From Collinsella aerofaciens (lineage in GTDB: Bacteria; Actinomycetota; Coriobacteriia; Coriobacteriales; Coriobacteriaceae): a stretch of 59,654 bases of DNA. The position numbers and the translations under genes are program-made. The stretch spans positions 1 to 59,654 of the forward strand of contig RQAP01000038.1 of the NCBI GenBank assembly GCA_008671135.1, read 5' to 3'. Positions 8,014 to 18,984 of this stretch are shown here, in pieces (the stretch's first letter is position 1; each line of letters starts with the position of its first letter). The notes below the pieces were generated by a model. The model worked only from the letters and a program-made list of their open reading frames with translations, was not told where the DNA came from and made no database searches.

Positions 8014-8934
8014 CTACACGCGCAGGTAGCGGCGCATGGCGATGGCAGAACCAAAGAGACCGATAATCACACCGACCAGAATCAGCGCAGCATAGGTCAC
8101 CAGGTAGTACTGCATCGGCAGGGCAAACGACATCCAGCCGATGCTCTCCTGCAGACGCGGAATCATCAGATTGCGCAGCAGCTCCAGAACGCCGATGGAA
8201 AGCAGCGAGCCCAAAATGGCCTGCAGCACGCCCTCGGTGATAAACGGGCCACGAATGAAGCCGTTGCTGGCGCCGACCAGACGCATAATCGCAATCTCAC
8301 GACGACGCGCCGTGATGGACAGGCGAATCGTGTTGTTGATGAAGATGAATGCGATAAAGGTCAGAAGACCAACGAGCACCACGGCGGCGATGCGGATGTA
8401 GTTGGTCACCTGGAACAGGCGGCTCACTTCCTCCTGGCCGTACAGCACGCTCGCGTTGACGTCGCCGTCATCCGCGATCTTCTGGAAATCGGCATCCTTC
8501 TTGAGCTTCTTTGCCGTGCTCTCGACCTTGGACGGATCGTCCATCTCAATAGCGAAGGAAGCCGGCAGCGGGTTCTGGCCATCGAGCGCGCTCATGGTGG
8601 CGTCGGCGTTGCCCGACATCTTGCTCGTATACTCGGCCAGCGCGTCGTCCTTGTCCTTATAGGTCACGGACTTGACGTTATTCCACGTCTTAAGCTCGGC
8701 CTCAAAAGCCTGAACATCGGCCTGATCGGCGTCGTCACTAATGAACGCGTTGATGACAACCTGATCCTCGACGGTGCCGATCACGGAGTTCAGCATCGCG
8801 GAGCCCATGATGAACAGGCCGATGATAAACAGCGAAAGGAAGATCGTGATGACGGCGCCGAGCGAGGTAGTCCAGTTACGGAAGAAGTGGCTGATTGCCT
8901 CTTTGAAGGAGTAGCCCACGTTAGTTGGTGCCAT
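8014..8934 (-). CDS. ftsX: Cell division protein FtsX (permease-like subunit)
   Basis: 306 residues. FtsX is the membrane partner of FtsE and relays ATP hydrolysis to peptidoglycan hydrolases at the septum. Four membrane segments are seen: AVITIFLSLFIIGLFIMGSA, AAVVLVGLLTFIAFIFINN, a short segment around ITEGVLQAILGSLLSIGVLELL, and TYAALILVGVIIGLFGSAIA. Between the first two is an extracellular loop of about 120 residues. The family signature RREIAIMRLVGASNGFIRGPF is present. Its start overlaps the ftsE stop by 14 nt, so the two proteins are translationally coupled. Confidence 0.95.
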   Translation of the reverse strand: MAPTNVGYSFKEAISHFFRNWTTSLGAVITIFLSLFIIGLFIMGSAMLNSVIGTVEDQVVINAFISDDADQADVQAFEAELKTWNNVKSVTYKDKDDALAEYTSKMSGNADATMSALDGQNPLPASFAIEMDDPSKVESTAKKLKKDADFQKIADDGDVNASVLYGQEEVSRLFQVTNYIRIAAVVLVGLLTFIAFIFINNTIRLSITARRREIAIMRLVGASNGFIRGPFITEGVLQAILGSLLSIGVLELLRNLMIPRLQESIGWMSFALPMQYYLVTYAALILVGVIIGLFGSAIAMRRYLRV

Positions 8935-10141
8935 AGTTGCCGTAACCTCCCCTCTCCTGGTCGCGGATAACGTGGCCGCCCTCGAGGGCGATCACGCGCC
9001 GGTGCATGCTATCGACCATCTCGCGGTCGTGCGTGGCGACGATCACGGTGGTGCCGGTGCGGTTAATACGCTCGAGCAGCTTCATGATGCCCAGCGAGAT
9101 CGCCGGATCGAGGTTACCCGTGGGCTCGTCGCAGATCAGCAGCGGCGGACGGTTGACCATAGCGCGGGCAACGGCAACGCGCTGCTGCTCGCCACCGGAA
9201 AGCTGGTCGGGCAGCGAGTCCATCTGATCGGCCAGACCGACCAGACGCAGCACCTCGGGCACCTGGCTGCGAATGACGCCCTTGGGCTTGCCGATGCACT
9301 GCAGGGCAAACGCCACGTTTTCGTAGGCGGTTTTTTGCGGCAGAAGCTTAAAGTCCTGGAACACGGCGCCAATCTGGCGGCGCAGGAACGGAACCTTGCG
9401 GTTCTTGATCTTCATGAGGTCCTGACCGGCAACCAGGATGCGGCCGCTCGTCGGCTTGACGTCGCGGTTGAGCGTCGACAGCAGCGTGGTCTTACCCGAG
9501 CCGGAGTGACCGACCAGGAAGACGAACTCGCCCGGATAGATCTCGATGTTGATGTCGTCGAGTGCAGGCTTGTTGGGCTGTGCCGGATAGATCTTGGTGA
9601 CATGCTCCATAAGGATAACGGGCTCGACACCGGCCTGCTTGGCCATCTTCTTGCGGCTGGCCTGCGGATCGATAGGCGCAAACACCGACGTAAAATCGGG
9701 GTTGTTGAGCGCGTTATCGAGGCTTGCGACCTCGGCGGCCTGATCGCTCTCGACCACCGGGGTAGCAGGCTGCGTGGGGTCGGGAATAGCGGCAAAGAGA
9801 CCGGACTGTGCAGGCTGAGGAGCCGGCGTCGCAGGGGCCAAGGGGTCGGGAATGCCGGCCATGGTAGGCTGCGGCGCGGCGGCGCCAGCCTGAGGCTGCT
9901 CCACACGAGCGGTCACAGCCTGAACGGGCTCAAAACCCGCCGCGCCGGAAAGCGCAACATCGCTGGTGGGATTGTAGGCAAAGGGATCGGATGCCGGCTG
10001 TGCCTGATCTGCCGGCTGAACGGGGGCCTGAGCAACAGGCTGGCCCTCTGAATCCGGAGTGGCGAAACGACTGCCCTGGACGCCTGCCTGCGTCTTGGGG
10101 GCATCATCGCCCGCACCGGAGGTACGGAAGTGGTTACCCAC
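8921..10141 (-). CDS. ftsE: Cell division ATP-binding protein FtsE with long disordered N-terminal extension
   Basis: 406 residues, against about 225 in most species. Residues 176-406 form the ABC ATPase: Walker A GHSGSGKTT (211-219), Q-loop FQDFKLLP, signature LSGGEQQ (314-320), Walker B LLICDEPTGNLD and the switch His in ATHDRE. The first ~175 residues are low-complexity (Ala, Pro, Gln rich, with IPDP repeated) and have no match that I recognise. The GTG start is supported by AAGGAG five bases upstream, and the extension has the same codon style as the rest. Co-transcribed with ftsX. Confidence 0.94.
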   Translation of the reverse strand: MGNHFRTSGAGDDAPKTQAGVQGSRFATPDSEGQPVAQAPVQPADQAQPASDPFAYNPTSDVALSGAAGFEPVQAVTARVEQPQAGAAAPQPTMAGIPDPLAPATPAPQPAQSGLFAAIPDPTQPATPVVESDQAAEVASLDNALNNPDFTSVFAPIDPQASRKKMAKQAGVEPVILMEHVTKIYPAQPNKPALDDINIEIYPGEFVFLVGHSGSGKTTLLSTLNRDVKPTSGRILVAGQDLMKIKNRKVPFLRRQIGAVFQDFKLLPQKTAYENVAFALQCIGKPKGVIRSQVPEVLRLVGLADQMDSLPDQLSGGEQQRVAVARAMVNRPPLLICDEPTGNLDPAISLGIMKLLERINRTGTTVIVATHDREMVDSMHRRVIALEGGHVIRDQERGGYGNYGTN

Positions 10142-10244
10142 TGGTGCTCCTTATCGTCGTGCGTTTAAACTACATGAGCGCTTAATATTTTAGCAGCATT
10201 AGCTTTGCTGCACATAAGAAGCATGGCCGTGTTTGGGTCCCTCC

Positions 10245-10367
10245 GGCCGGACACAGGCTTACTTTCCAAATCGTCCTCGGACATGTCGGAGCCTCCGCTG
10301 CGCACTACGTGCGGCGGGGGCTCCTCCGTCCTGCGGAAAGATTTGGAAAGTAAGCCTGTGTCCGGCC
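10245..10367. repeat. 28-bp perfect inverted repeat around a 67-bp loop
   Basis: Arms 10245-10272 and 10340-10367 are exact reverse complements over 28 bp (starting GGCCGGACACAGG). The loop holds a second nested pairing, GGAGCC with GGCTCC. No reading frame lies inside. It resembles a small non-autonomous element or a large transcribed hairpin. Confidence 0.9.
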
Positions 10368-10504
10368 TGCGATAACTAAGGGGTCGCTGCGTTTTACTTG
10401 GGTGCAGCAGCGCCGTGCTTGGGGGCTGAATTGCACTTTGCTGGTCTGGGCCCGTTTCCCGGAGAAGCCCTTACTTGGTGCGGGCCTAATTTGTTTGTTG
10501 CCGA

Positions 10505-10542
10505 CAAAAAACAGGGTCGTCCTCTTTGAGGACGCCCCTGTT
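10505..10542 (-). terminator. Rho-independent terminator of the transketolase operon
   Basis: Minus strand: ACAGGGgCGTCCTC paired to GAGGACGaCCCTGT with a three-base loop, followed by TTTTTT. Confidence 0.92.
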
Positions 10543-10588
10543 ATGGATTGCATACGGTTGCTGAAGCGATACTTTGCCTCGTCTTGCC

Positions 10589-11530
10589 CTAGGCCAAGAA
10601 CTCCTTGGTGGTTGCCACGATGTTGGCGGCGTCCAGGCCATACTTGTGCAGGAGCTCGGCACCCGGGCCAGACTCACCGAAGGTGTCGTTGACGCCGATC
10701 TTCTTGAGCGGCGTCGGGCACTGCTCGCACAGGACGTCGGCAACGGCGCTGCCCAGGCCACCGATCACAGAGTGCTCCTCGACGGTCACGACGTGGCCGG
10801 TCTTGGTGGCGCTCTTGACGATCAGGTCGGCATCGATGGGCTTGATGGTGTGCATGTTGATGACCTCGGCGTCGATGCCCTCGGCAGCAAGCTGCTCGGC
10901 GGCCTCGAGAGCCTCGCCGACCATCAGGCCGCAGGCGATAATGGTCACATCGGCGCCCTCGCGCATGACAATGCCCTTACCCACCTCGAACTTGTAGGTC
11001 TCGGGGTCGTTGATAACCGGCGAGGCCAAACGGGCGAAGCGCATGTACACCGGGCCGTCGCACTCGTAGGCAGCGCGCGTCACGGCGCGGGCCTCCACGT
11101 CGTCGGCAGGAACGATCACGGTCATGCCGGGGATGACGCGCATCAGGGCGATATCCTCGCAGCACTGGTGCGTGGCGCCATCCTCGCCCACCGAGATACC
11201 GGCATGCGTGGCACCGATCTTAACGTTGAGGTGCGGGTAGCCGATGGAGTTACGGACCTGCTCAAAGGCGCGGCCGGCGGCGAACATGGCAAAGGTGCTC
11301 GCGAAGGCAACGCGGCCGGTGGTCGCGATACCGGCAGCGACGCCCATCAGGTTGCTCTCGGCAATGCCCACATCGAAGAAACGATCGGGGCAGGCGGCCT
11401 TGAACTTGCCGGTCTGCGTGGCGGCAGCCAGGTCGGCGTCGAGGACCACAAAGTCATCGTGCTCGTTGGCGAGCTCGACGAGGGCCTCGCCGTAGCTTAC
11501 GCGCGTGGCGATTTTTTTGACGTCTGCCAT
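10589..11530 (-). CDS. Transketolase, C-terminal subunit
   Basis: 313 residues matching the pyrimidine-binding plus C-terminal domains of transketolase. With its upstream partner it would move two-carbon units between sugar phosphates in the non-oxidative pentose phosphate pathway. Seen: FFDVGIAESNLMGVAAGIA with the catalytic glutamate, FAMFAAGRAFEQVRNSI, the HAGISVGEDGATHQ loop, IPGMTVIVPADDVEA, and a C-terminal domain with VEEHSVIGGLGSAVA. The start at 11528-11530 has GAGGAG upstream and is one base past the stop of the N-terminal subunit. An organisation as two genes is common in gut anaerobes and archaea. Confidence 0.94.
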   Translation of the reverse strand: MADVKKIATRVSYGEALVELANEHDDFVVLDADLAAATQTGKFKAACPDRFFDVGIAESNLMGVAAGIATTGRVAFASTFAMFAAGRAFEQVRNSIGYPHLNVKIGATHAGISVGEDGATHQCCEDIALMRVIPGMTVIVPADDVEARAVTRAAYECDGPVYMRFARLASPVINDPETYKFEVGKGIVMREGADVTIIACGLMVGEALEAAEQLAAEGIDAEVINMHTIKPIDADLIVKSATKTGHVVTVEEHSVIGGLGSAVADVLCEQCPTPLKKIGVNDTFGESGPGAELLHKYGLDAANIVATTKEFLA

Positions 11531-11531
11531 C

Positions 11532-12362
11532 CTAGAGCTCCTCTCCGGCGGCCGTGAGCTCTGCCATGGCCTGCTCAAACTGTTCATCATTGGGGGCCTT
11601 GCCGTGCCAGCCAACCTGGTTCTCCATAAAGGACACGCCCTTGCCCTTCAGGGTCTCGGCGATAATGGCGGTCGGCTGCCCCTTGGTGGCGCGAGCCTCG
11701 GCAAAGGCGGCGCGGATCTGGTCGAAGTCGTTGCCGTCGGCGAGCTCCACCACGTGGAACTTAAAGGCGCGGAACTTGTCGGCGAGCGGCATGGGGTCGT
11801 TGACCTCCTCGACGGGACCGTCAATCTGAAGGCCGTTGTGGTCGACGATCACGCAGAGGTTATCGAGCTGCTGGTTGCCGGCAAACATGGCGGCCTCCCA
11901 GACCTGGCCCTCCTCGCTCTCGCCATCGCCCAGCAGGGCGTACGTGCGGTAAGTATCGCCCCAGTGCTTGGCGGCAACCGCCATGCCCACGGCGGCGGAG
12001 ATGCCCTGGCCGAGCGAGCCGGTGGACATGTCGACGCCCGGGGTGTCGTTCATGTTGGGATGACCCTGCAGGTGGCTGCCGATATGGCGCAGCGTCTCGA
12101 GGTCCTCCTTGGGGAAGAACCCGCGCTCGGCGAGCACGGCGTATAGGCCCGGAGCGCAATGGCCCTTGGAGAGCACAAAGCGATCGCGGTCGGCCTTGCG
12201 GGGATCGGCCGGGTCGACGTTCATTTCCTCAAAGTACAGATAGGTCATGATGTCGGCAGCGCCGAGCGAACCGCCCGGATGGCCGGACTTGGCAGCGTGC
12301 ACGCCGGTGACGATGCCCTTCCTTACCTCGTTGGCAACCTTTTTGAGCTCTTCGTCGCTCAT
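11532..12362 (-). CDS. Transketolase, N-terminal (thiamine diphosphate-binding) subunit
   Basis: 276 residues covering the PP domain of transketolase. The thiamine diphosphate motif is LLGDGESEEGQVWEAAMFA and ends at the NLCVIVDHNGLQ region; substrate-binding histidines are in KSGHPGGSLGAADI and SKGHCAPGLY, and STGSLGQGISAAVGMA is also conserved. The ATG has AAGGAAGG upstream. It is the first gene of a two-gene operon; the C-terminal subunit follows after one base. The 208-bp space upstream should hold the promoter, but no clear boxes stand out. Confidence 0.95.
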   Translation of the reverse strand: MSDEELKKVANEVRKGIVTGVHAAKSGHPGGSLGAADIMTYLYFEEMNVDPADPRKADRDRFVLSKGHCAPGLYAVLAERGFFPKEDLETLRHIGSHLQGHPNMNDTPGVDMSTGSLGQGISAAVGMAVAAKHWGDTYRTYALLGDGESEEGQVWEAAMFAGNQQLDNLCVIVDHNGLQIDGPVEEVNDPMPLADKFRAFKFHVVELADGNDFDQIRAAFAEARATKGQPTAIIAETLKGKGVSFMENQVGWHGKAPNDEQFEQAMAELTAAGEEL

Positions 12363-12570
12363 TGTGCCTTCCTTTCATCCTCATTAGACAAAATGCGCAC
12401 GGCACGGAAAGGTAATCCCAACACAGCCGCAATGCACGTACGTCATTCATTATGCTGGAAACTGATGGCTTTACCAGAGTTTTTATCATTATTTGAACAA
12501 TTTAGCAGGCAGAACCGCTGATGAAACGGTTTATCAATGTGAACGTCTTTTGGATGGAACGCGATCGACC

Positions 12571-13461
12571 CTACGCGCTAATGTCCTTGAATCCCTCGCC
12601 GAAGGCTTCCGTAACGTCAGCGACCGTCACAATGGCGTGAGGATCGCGCTCGCGCACGATCGTCTTGAGGGTATTAAGCTCTCGACGGCTCACGATGACC
12701 ATAATCACCGGCTTCTCGGCACCCGAATACATGCCAGTCGCCTTAAACTTGGTACAACCACGACCCAGGCCATACATGATATCGGCAGCGATATCAGGGA
12801 ACTTGTCCGAGATGATGAGTACCATACGGCGTTTGTTGCCACCATCGACCACGGCATCGATCACGTAGCCGCTAATGACCATCGAAAGGCCTGCATATAG
12901 TGCGTTTTCGATTGAAAAGACCGGAGCCGACAGCGCGCATACGGCAACATCGATCGCCATGACGGTCGAGCCCACCGGCAGCGAGGTGTTACGCGAGATG
13001 ATTTGGCCAATCGTGTCCGAGCCGCCGGTGTTGGCGCCGGCGCGCAACACCATGCCGTAACCGATGCCCGTTATAATGCCGCCCCACATGGCAGGGAGCA
13101 TCAGGTCCGCATCCGCCAGAGGTGCTACAAACGGGGCGAACAGATCGGTAAAGAAGCCCAGCAGCACAAAGCCCGTCGCGGTCTGCACCACGTAGAACAT
13201 GCCACCTTCGCGCATAACGACCAGCAACAGCAAGGCGTTCATCACGATCGTCTGAATACCAACGGGAAGCGATAGGCCACGCGATGCGCCGACCGCCTGG
13301 ATAATGGTGGCAAGGCCCGTAACGCCACCGGCAGCAAGGCCGTTGGGAATCAAAAACAGGTCGGTCGCAATAGCGGCCAGAGCGCACCCCAACATAATCT
13401 GGGGCAGGTCGTGAAAGAAGTTCATCGATAGAATGCGCTTGATGTCCAGACGATATGCCAT
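12571..13461 (-). CDS. YitT-family membrane protein
   Basis: 296 residues. The N-terminal half has five to six membrane helices (IMLGCALAAIATDLFLIP, GIQTIVMNALLLLVVM, TATGFVLLGFFTDLF, MWGGIITGIGYGMVLRAG) with the family mark NGLAAGGVTGLATI and GANTGGSDTIGQII. The C-terminal ~90 residues are a soluble DUF2179 domain (VLIISDKFPDIAADIMYGLGRGCTKFKATGMYSG). The start at 13459-13461 follows GGGAGG. Function is not established for the family; transport has been suggested. Confidence 0.9.
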   Translation of the reverse strand: MAYRLDIKRILSMNFFHDLPQIMLGCALAAIATDLFLIPNGLAAGGVTGLATIIQAVGASRGLSLPVGIQTIVMNALLLLVVMREGGMFYVVQTATGFVLLGFFTDLFAPFVAPLADADLMLPAMWGGIITGIGYGMVLRAGANTGGSDTIGQIISRNTSLPVGSTVMAIDVAVCALSAPVFSIENALYAGLSMVISGYVIDAVVDGGNKRRMVLIISDKFPDIAADIMYGLGRGCTKFKATGMYSGAEKPVIMVIVSRRELNTLKTIVRERDPHAIVTVADVTEAFGEGFKDISA

Positions 13462-13472
13462 GCTGCCTCCCT

Positions 13473-13501
13473 CAAAAAAGCGCACCCAAACGGATGCGCT
13501 T
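13473..13501 (-). terminator. Rho-independent terminator downstream of prfB
   Basis: Minus strand: AAGCGCATCC/GGgTGCGCTT stem followed by TTTTTT. It lies 126 bp past the prfB stop and just before the YitT start. Confidence 0.8.
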
Positions 13502-13626
13502 CGAACTTCTTGCTGTATTCGATTCTAACGATTCGCCGAACAAAAACCACCCCTGCGCAGGGTTTATTCTGGATACAAACCCGTCCAACCATTGGGCTTG
13601 GCATCGGCTTGAAGCCGCCCGATGTT

Positions 13627-14774
13627 TTAGACCTCCGAGCCTTCTGCATCGGCGTTGCCGGTGGCCCAACGATGGTAGCCAATAACAAACGGGTCCAGGT
13701 CGCCATCGTCAAGGACGGCCTCGACATTGCTGGTCTCCACGCCCGTGCGTAGGTCTTTGACCATCTGGTACGGGTAGAGCACGTAGCTGCGAATCTGGTT
13801 GCCAAAACCAATCGTGGTCTTGGGTCCGCGGATCTCATCGAGCGCCTCGGCGCGCTTCTCGAGCTCAATCTCGTACAAGCGAGCCTTGAGGATCTGCATG
13901 CACGCGGCCTTGTTCTGGATCTGGCTGCGCTCGTTTTGGCAGGTGACCACAATGCCGCTGGGAAAATGCGTCACGCGCACGGCGGAGTCGGTGGTGTTGA
14001 CGCCCTGACCGCCCGGGCCGCTCGCGTGGTACACGTCCACGCGGATGTCATCGGGACTGATTTCGATGTCGATATCATCGGGTAGCACGGGGATGACCTC
14101 GACGCCGGCAAACGTGGTCTGGCGGCGCTTCTTGTCGTCGGTGGGGCTAATGCGAACCAAGCGATGGACGCCGGCCTCGGCGCGCAGCATGCCAAATGCG
14201 TCCTTGCCCTCGACGGTAAAGGTCGCGCGGTCGACGCCGATGACCTCGGCCGCGGGACAGTCGTTGATGGTGACCTTCCAGCCGCGACGCTGGCAGTACT
14301 TCATGTACATCTTAAAGAGCATGAAGGTCCAGTCCTGGGCCTCCAGACCACCCTGTCCGGGCTTGATGGTCACAATGGCATCGCCGTGATCGAACTCACC
14401 GGTAAACCAGCTCGAAAGCTCAAGCTCATCGATGGCACGGGCCAAGCGCTCAGCCGTGACTGCAGCCTCCTCGCGAAGGGCGGCGGCGTCGGGGTCATCC
14501 CCCATCTCCTCGGCAAGCTCCAGCGCGGCGCGGGCATCGGAAAGCTCGCCGCGCGCGGTATCCACGGCAGCGATATCTTCCTTGGTGCGCGCGATCTCCT
14601 CCATGGTGGCACGGGCGGCGTCGGCGTCATCCCAAAAGCCGGGGGCCACGCTTTTAGCCTCGAGCTCGGTCACGCGCGTGCGCTTTTCGTCCAAATGGAG
14701 ATACGACTCGACCTCGCCGAGCCGGTCCGCAAACGCGTCCAGCTCGGCGGGCGTTACCTCTAAAGCCTCAGCCA

Positions 14775-14775
<1 letters not shown>
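13627..14775 (-). CDS. prfB: Peptide chain release factor 2
   Basis: 382 residues. Contains the GGQ tripeptide in SGPGGQGVNTTDSAVRVTH, which triggers peptidyl-tRNA hydrolysis, and the RF-2-like domain order. Two points stand out. The gene is one open frame: where E. coli has the CTT TGA C frameshift site after YL, this gene reads ...ESYLHLDEKR, so no programmed shift. And the codon-reading loop reads ISPTDDKKRRQTTF, so the tripeptide is SPT rather than SPF. Its ATG overlaps the secA stop (TAATG), so it is co-translated with secA. Confidence 0.94.
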
Positions 14776-17582
<2,807 letters not shown>

Positions 17583-17711
17583 GTGGTTTTCCTTTTTGGC
17601 CATCGCCCACGCCGTGCAGCTGCGGGCGAGTTAAACACAGATGATTGTACTTTAGCCAAACAAGGCGCGGCCTATACGGTCGACCTCGACCGCCACGTAA
17701 TAACTACGACC

Positions 17712-17747
17712 AACCTGCCACAATGGACAGGTTAATTTTGGCAGGTT
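17712..17747. repeat. Inverted repeat (copy B) related to the one upstream of the recombinase
   Basis: AACCTGCCA (17712-17720) and TGGCAGGTT (17739-17747) are exact reverse complements, with GGACAGGTT between, matching the layout at 5585-5623. It lies between rpmE and secA. Confidence 0.7.
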
Positions 17748-17810
17748 TTATCTGGGCAAACGCTGCCTCTCTGCCATTTGATGCAATGGGGGCAGGTTGG
17801 TTTGCACCAA

Positions 17811-17852
17811 TAAAAAGAAAAGGGCCGCGCACCCAAACGGATGCACGGCCCT
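17811..17852 (-). terminator. Rho-independent terminator of rpmE
   Basis: Minus strand: GGGCCGTGCATCC paired with GGgTGCGCGGCCC, then TTTTCTTTTT. Confidence 0.9.
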
Positions 17853-17888
17853 CATGCCATGAATGCGAGCGATTCCGCGGCGAGCTAT

Positions 17889-18314
17889 TTACTCAGCAGC
17901 CTCGGTGGTCTCGGCCTCGGCAGCGGCCTCCTCGACGGGAGCCTCTGCGGGAGCCTCGGCGGCCTGCTTGGCAGCCTCCTCGGCAAACTTAGCAGCACGC
18001 TTAGCCTTCTCGGCAGCCTTAGCCTCAGCGGCGGCCTTGCGAGCGGCCTCGGCCTCAGCAGCCTTGGCGGCCTTGGCGGCCTTGGCCTCCTCGGCCTTCT
18101 TGAGCTGAGCGGCAGCGGCGCCACCGAACTTGTCGGCGAAGCGCTGGACGCGTCCACCGGTGTCGACGAACTTCTGCTGGCCGGTGTAGAACGGGTGGCA
18201 CTCGTTGCAAAGCTCGACCTTCATCTCGGACACGGTAGCGTGCGTCTTGAAGGTGTTGCCGCAGGAGCACGTCACCGTGCACTCGACATACTGGGGATGG
18301 ATACCCTGCTTCAT
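17889..18314 (-). CDS. rpmE: 50S ribosomal protein L31 with Ala/Glu/Lys-rich tail
   Basis: 141 residues; L31 alone is about 70. The N-terminal part has the zinc-binding form: VECTVTCSCGNTF and ELCNECHPFYTGQQKFVDTGGRV. From about residue 68 the chain is a long helix-prone run of Ala, Lys and Glu (EEAKAAKAAKAAEAEAARK) that ends acidic (EAETTEAAE). The tail uses ordinary codons and is in frame, so it is not a sequencing slip. The ATG follows AAGGAG. The leader has two stem-loops. L17 in this genome has a similar acidic end. Confidence 0.93.
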   Translation of the reverse strand: MKQGIHPQYVECTVTCSCGNTFKTHATVSEMKVELCNECHPFYTGQQKFVDTGGRVQRFADKFGGAAAAQLKKAEEAKAAKAAKAAEAEAARKAAAEAKAAEKAKRAAKFAEEAAKQAAEAPAEAPVEEAAAEAETTEAAE

Positions 18315-18336
18315 GGTAGGACTCCTTATTGGTCAG

Positions 18337-18385
18337 GCGCTGGTTACCGATCAGCGCATAAGGCGTCTTGGTTTCCGACCAAGAC
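18337..18385 (-). promoter_or_regulatory. Two stem-loops in the rpmE leader
   Basis: GCGCTG/CAGCGC (18337-18357) and GTCTTGGT/ACCAAGAC (18365-18385) both lie in the presumed 5' leader, between the promoter and the start codon 23 bp away. L31 leaders in many bacteria bind L31 or zinc-linked repressors; which applies here is not known. Confidence 0.5.
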
Positions 18386-18398
18386 AACAAACTCGGCT

Positions 18399-18427
18399 AT
18401 GGTACCACAGCGCCGCGCGTCCCACAA
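18399..18427 (-). promoter_or_regulatory. Possible promoter of rpmE
   Basis: Minus strand TTGTGG (18422-18427) and TACCAT (18399-18404) are 17 bp apart, just upstream of the leader hairpins. Confidence 0.4.
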
Positions 18428-18619
18428 AAGGTTCACGGTCTTTGTGCAACACGGCGTGGCCAACCGCAGCGGACACGCACCCTGTTGCCCCTTCTCCCAT
18501 GTTGCAGACGTGTAACGCCGCAGCGAGCGCGCCTTTTTTGCGCCAGACAGGTACAATGATGAACACTGTACCGTAGCGGAGCGCCCCGCGCGCGCCGCAA
18601 TCACGCGAAAGGGTTTCCC

Positions 18620-18907
18620 ATGGCCGAGATCTCGTCCTCCCGCATCGTCATCACCGTCCTTGGCAAGAACCGCCCCGGTATCGTCGCCGGCGTCACCCGT
18701 GTCCTAGGCGAGGCCAACGTCGACATCCGCGACATCACGCAGTCCATTATCGAGGACATCTTCACCATGACCATGCTGGCCGATACCGCCGAGTCCAAGC
18801 TCGACTTCGCCGAGCTGCAGAAGGCGCTGGCCGAGGCCGGCGAGCTTTCGGGCGTCAACGTGTCCATCCAGCGCGAGGACGTCTTCAACTTTATGTACCG
18901 CCTGTAG
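18620..18907 (+). CDS. ACT-domain protein (UPF0237 family)
   Basis: 95 residues, a single ACT domain of the UPF0237/GcvR-like type: IVITVLGKNRPGIVAGVTRVLGE is the first strand-helix (ligand turn GKNRPGIV), followed by NVDIRDITQSII and EDIFTMTMLAD. The C-terminus ends REDVFNFMYRL, the usual end of this family, often followed by a PFL-like DUF711 gene; here citrate synthase follows after 77 bp on the same strand. The ACT domain probably senses an amino acid or similar ligand; the ligand is unknown. GAAAGGG precedes the ATG. Confidence 0.9.
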   Translation: MAEISSSRIVITVLGKNRPGIVAGVTRVLGEANVDIRDITQSIIEDIFTMTMLADTAESKLDFAELQKALAEAGELSGVNVSIQREDVFNFMYRL

Positions 18908-18984
18908 CGAACAGGCCGCCGGGGATAGCCTGACGCGCGCATGCCCATGCAAGCCACCCCGATGCGGCCCGGAGAGGAGCGCGC

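Larger units (their letters stand above)
10142..10588. other. Intergenic region ftsE-transketolase with large hairpin and terminator
   Basis: No gene seen. It contains the ftsE leader, a 123-bp perfect-armed inverted repeat (10245-10367) and the transketolase terminator (10505-10542), each listed separately. Confidence 0.7.
18315..18619. other. Divergent intergenic region rpmE / ACT-domain gene
   Basis: No gene is seen in these 305 bp. The rpmE side holds the promoter-like boxes and two hairpins listed above. The ACT side has a TACAAT box (18552-18557) inside a GGTACA/TGTACC inverted repeat, without a good -35 box. Confidence 0.5.
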
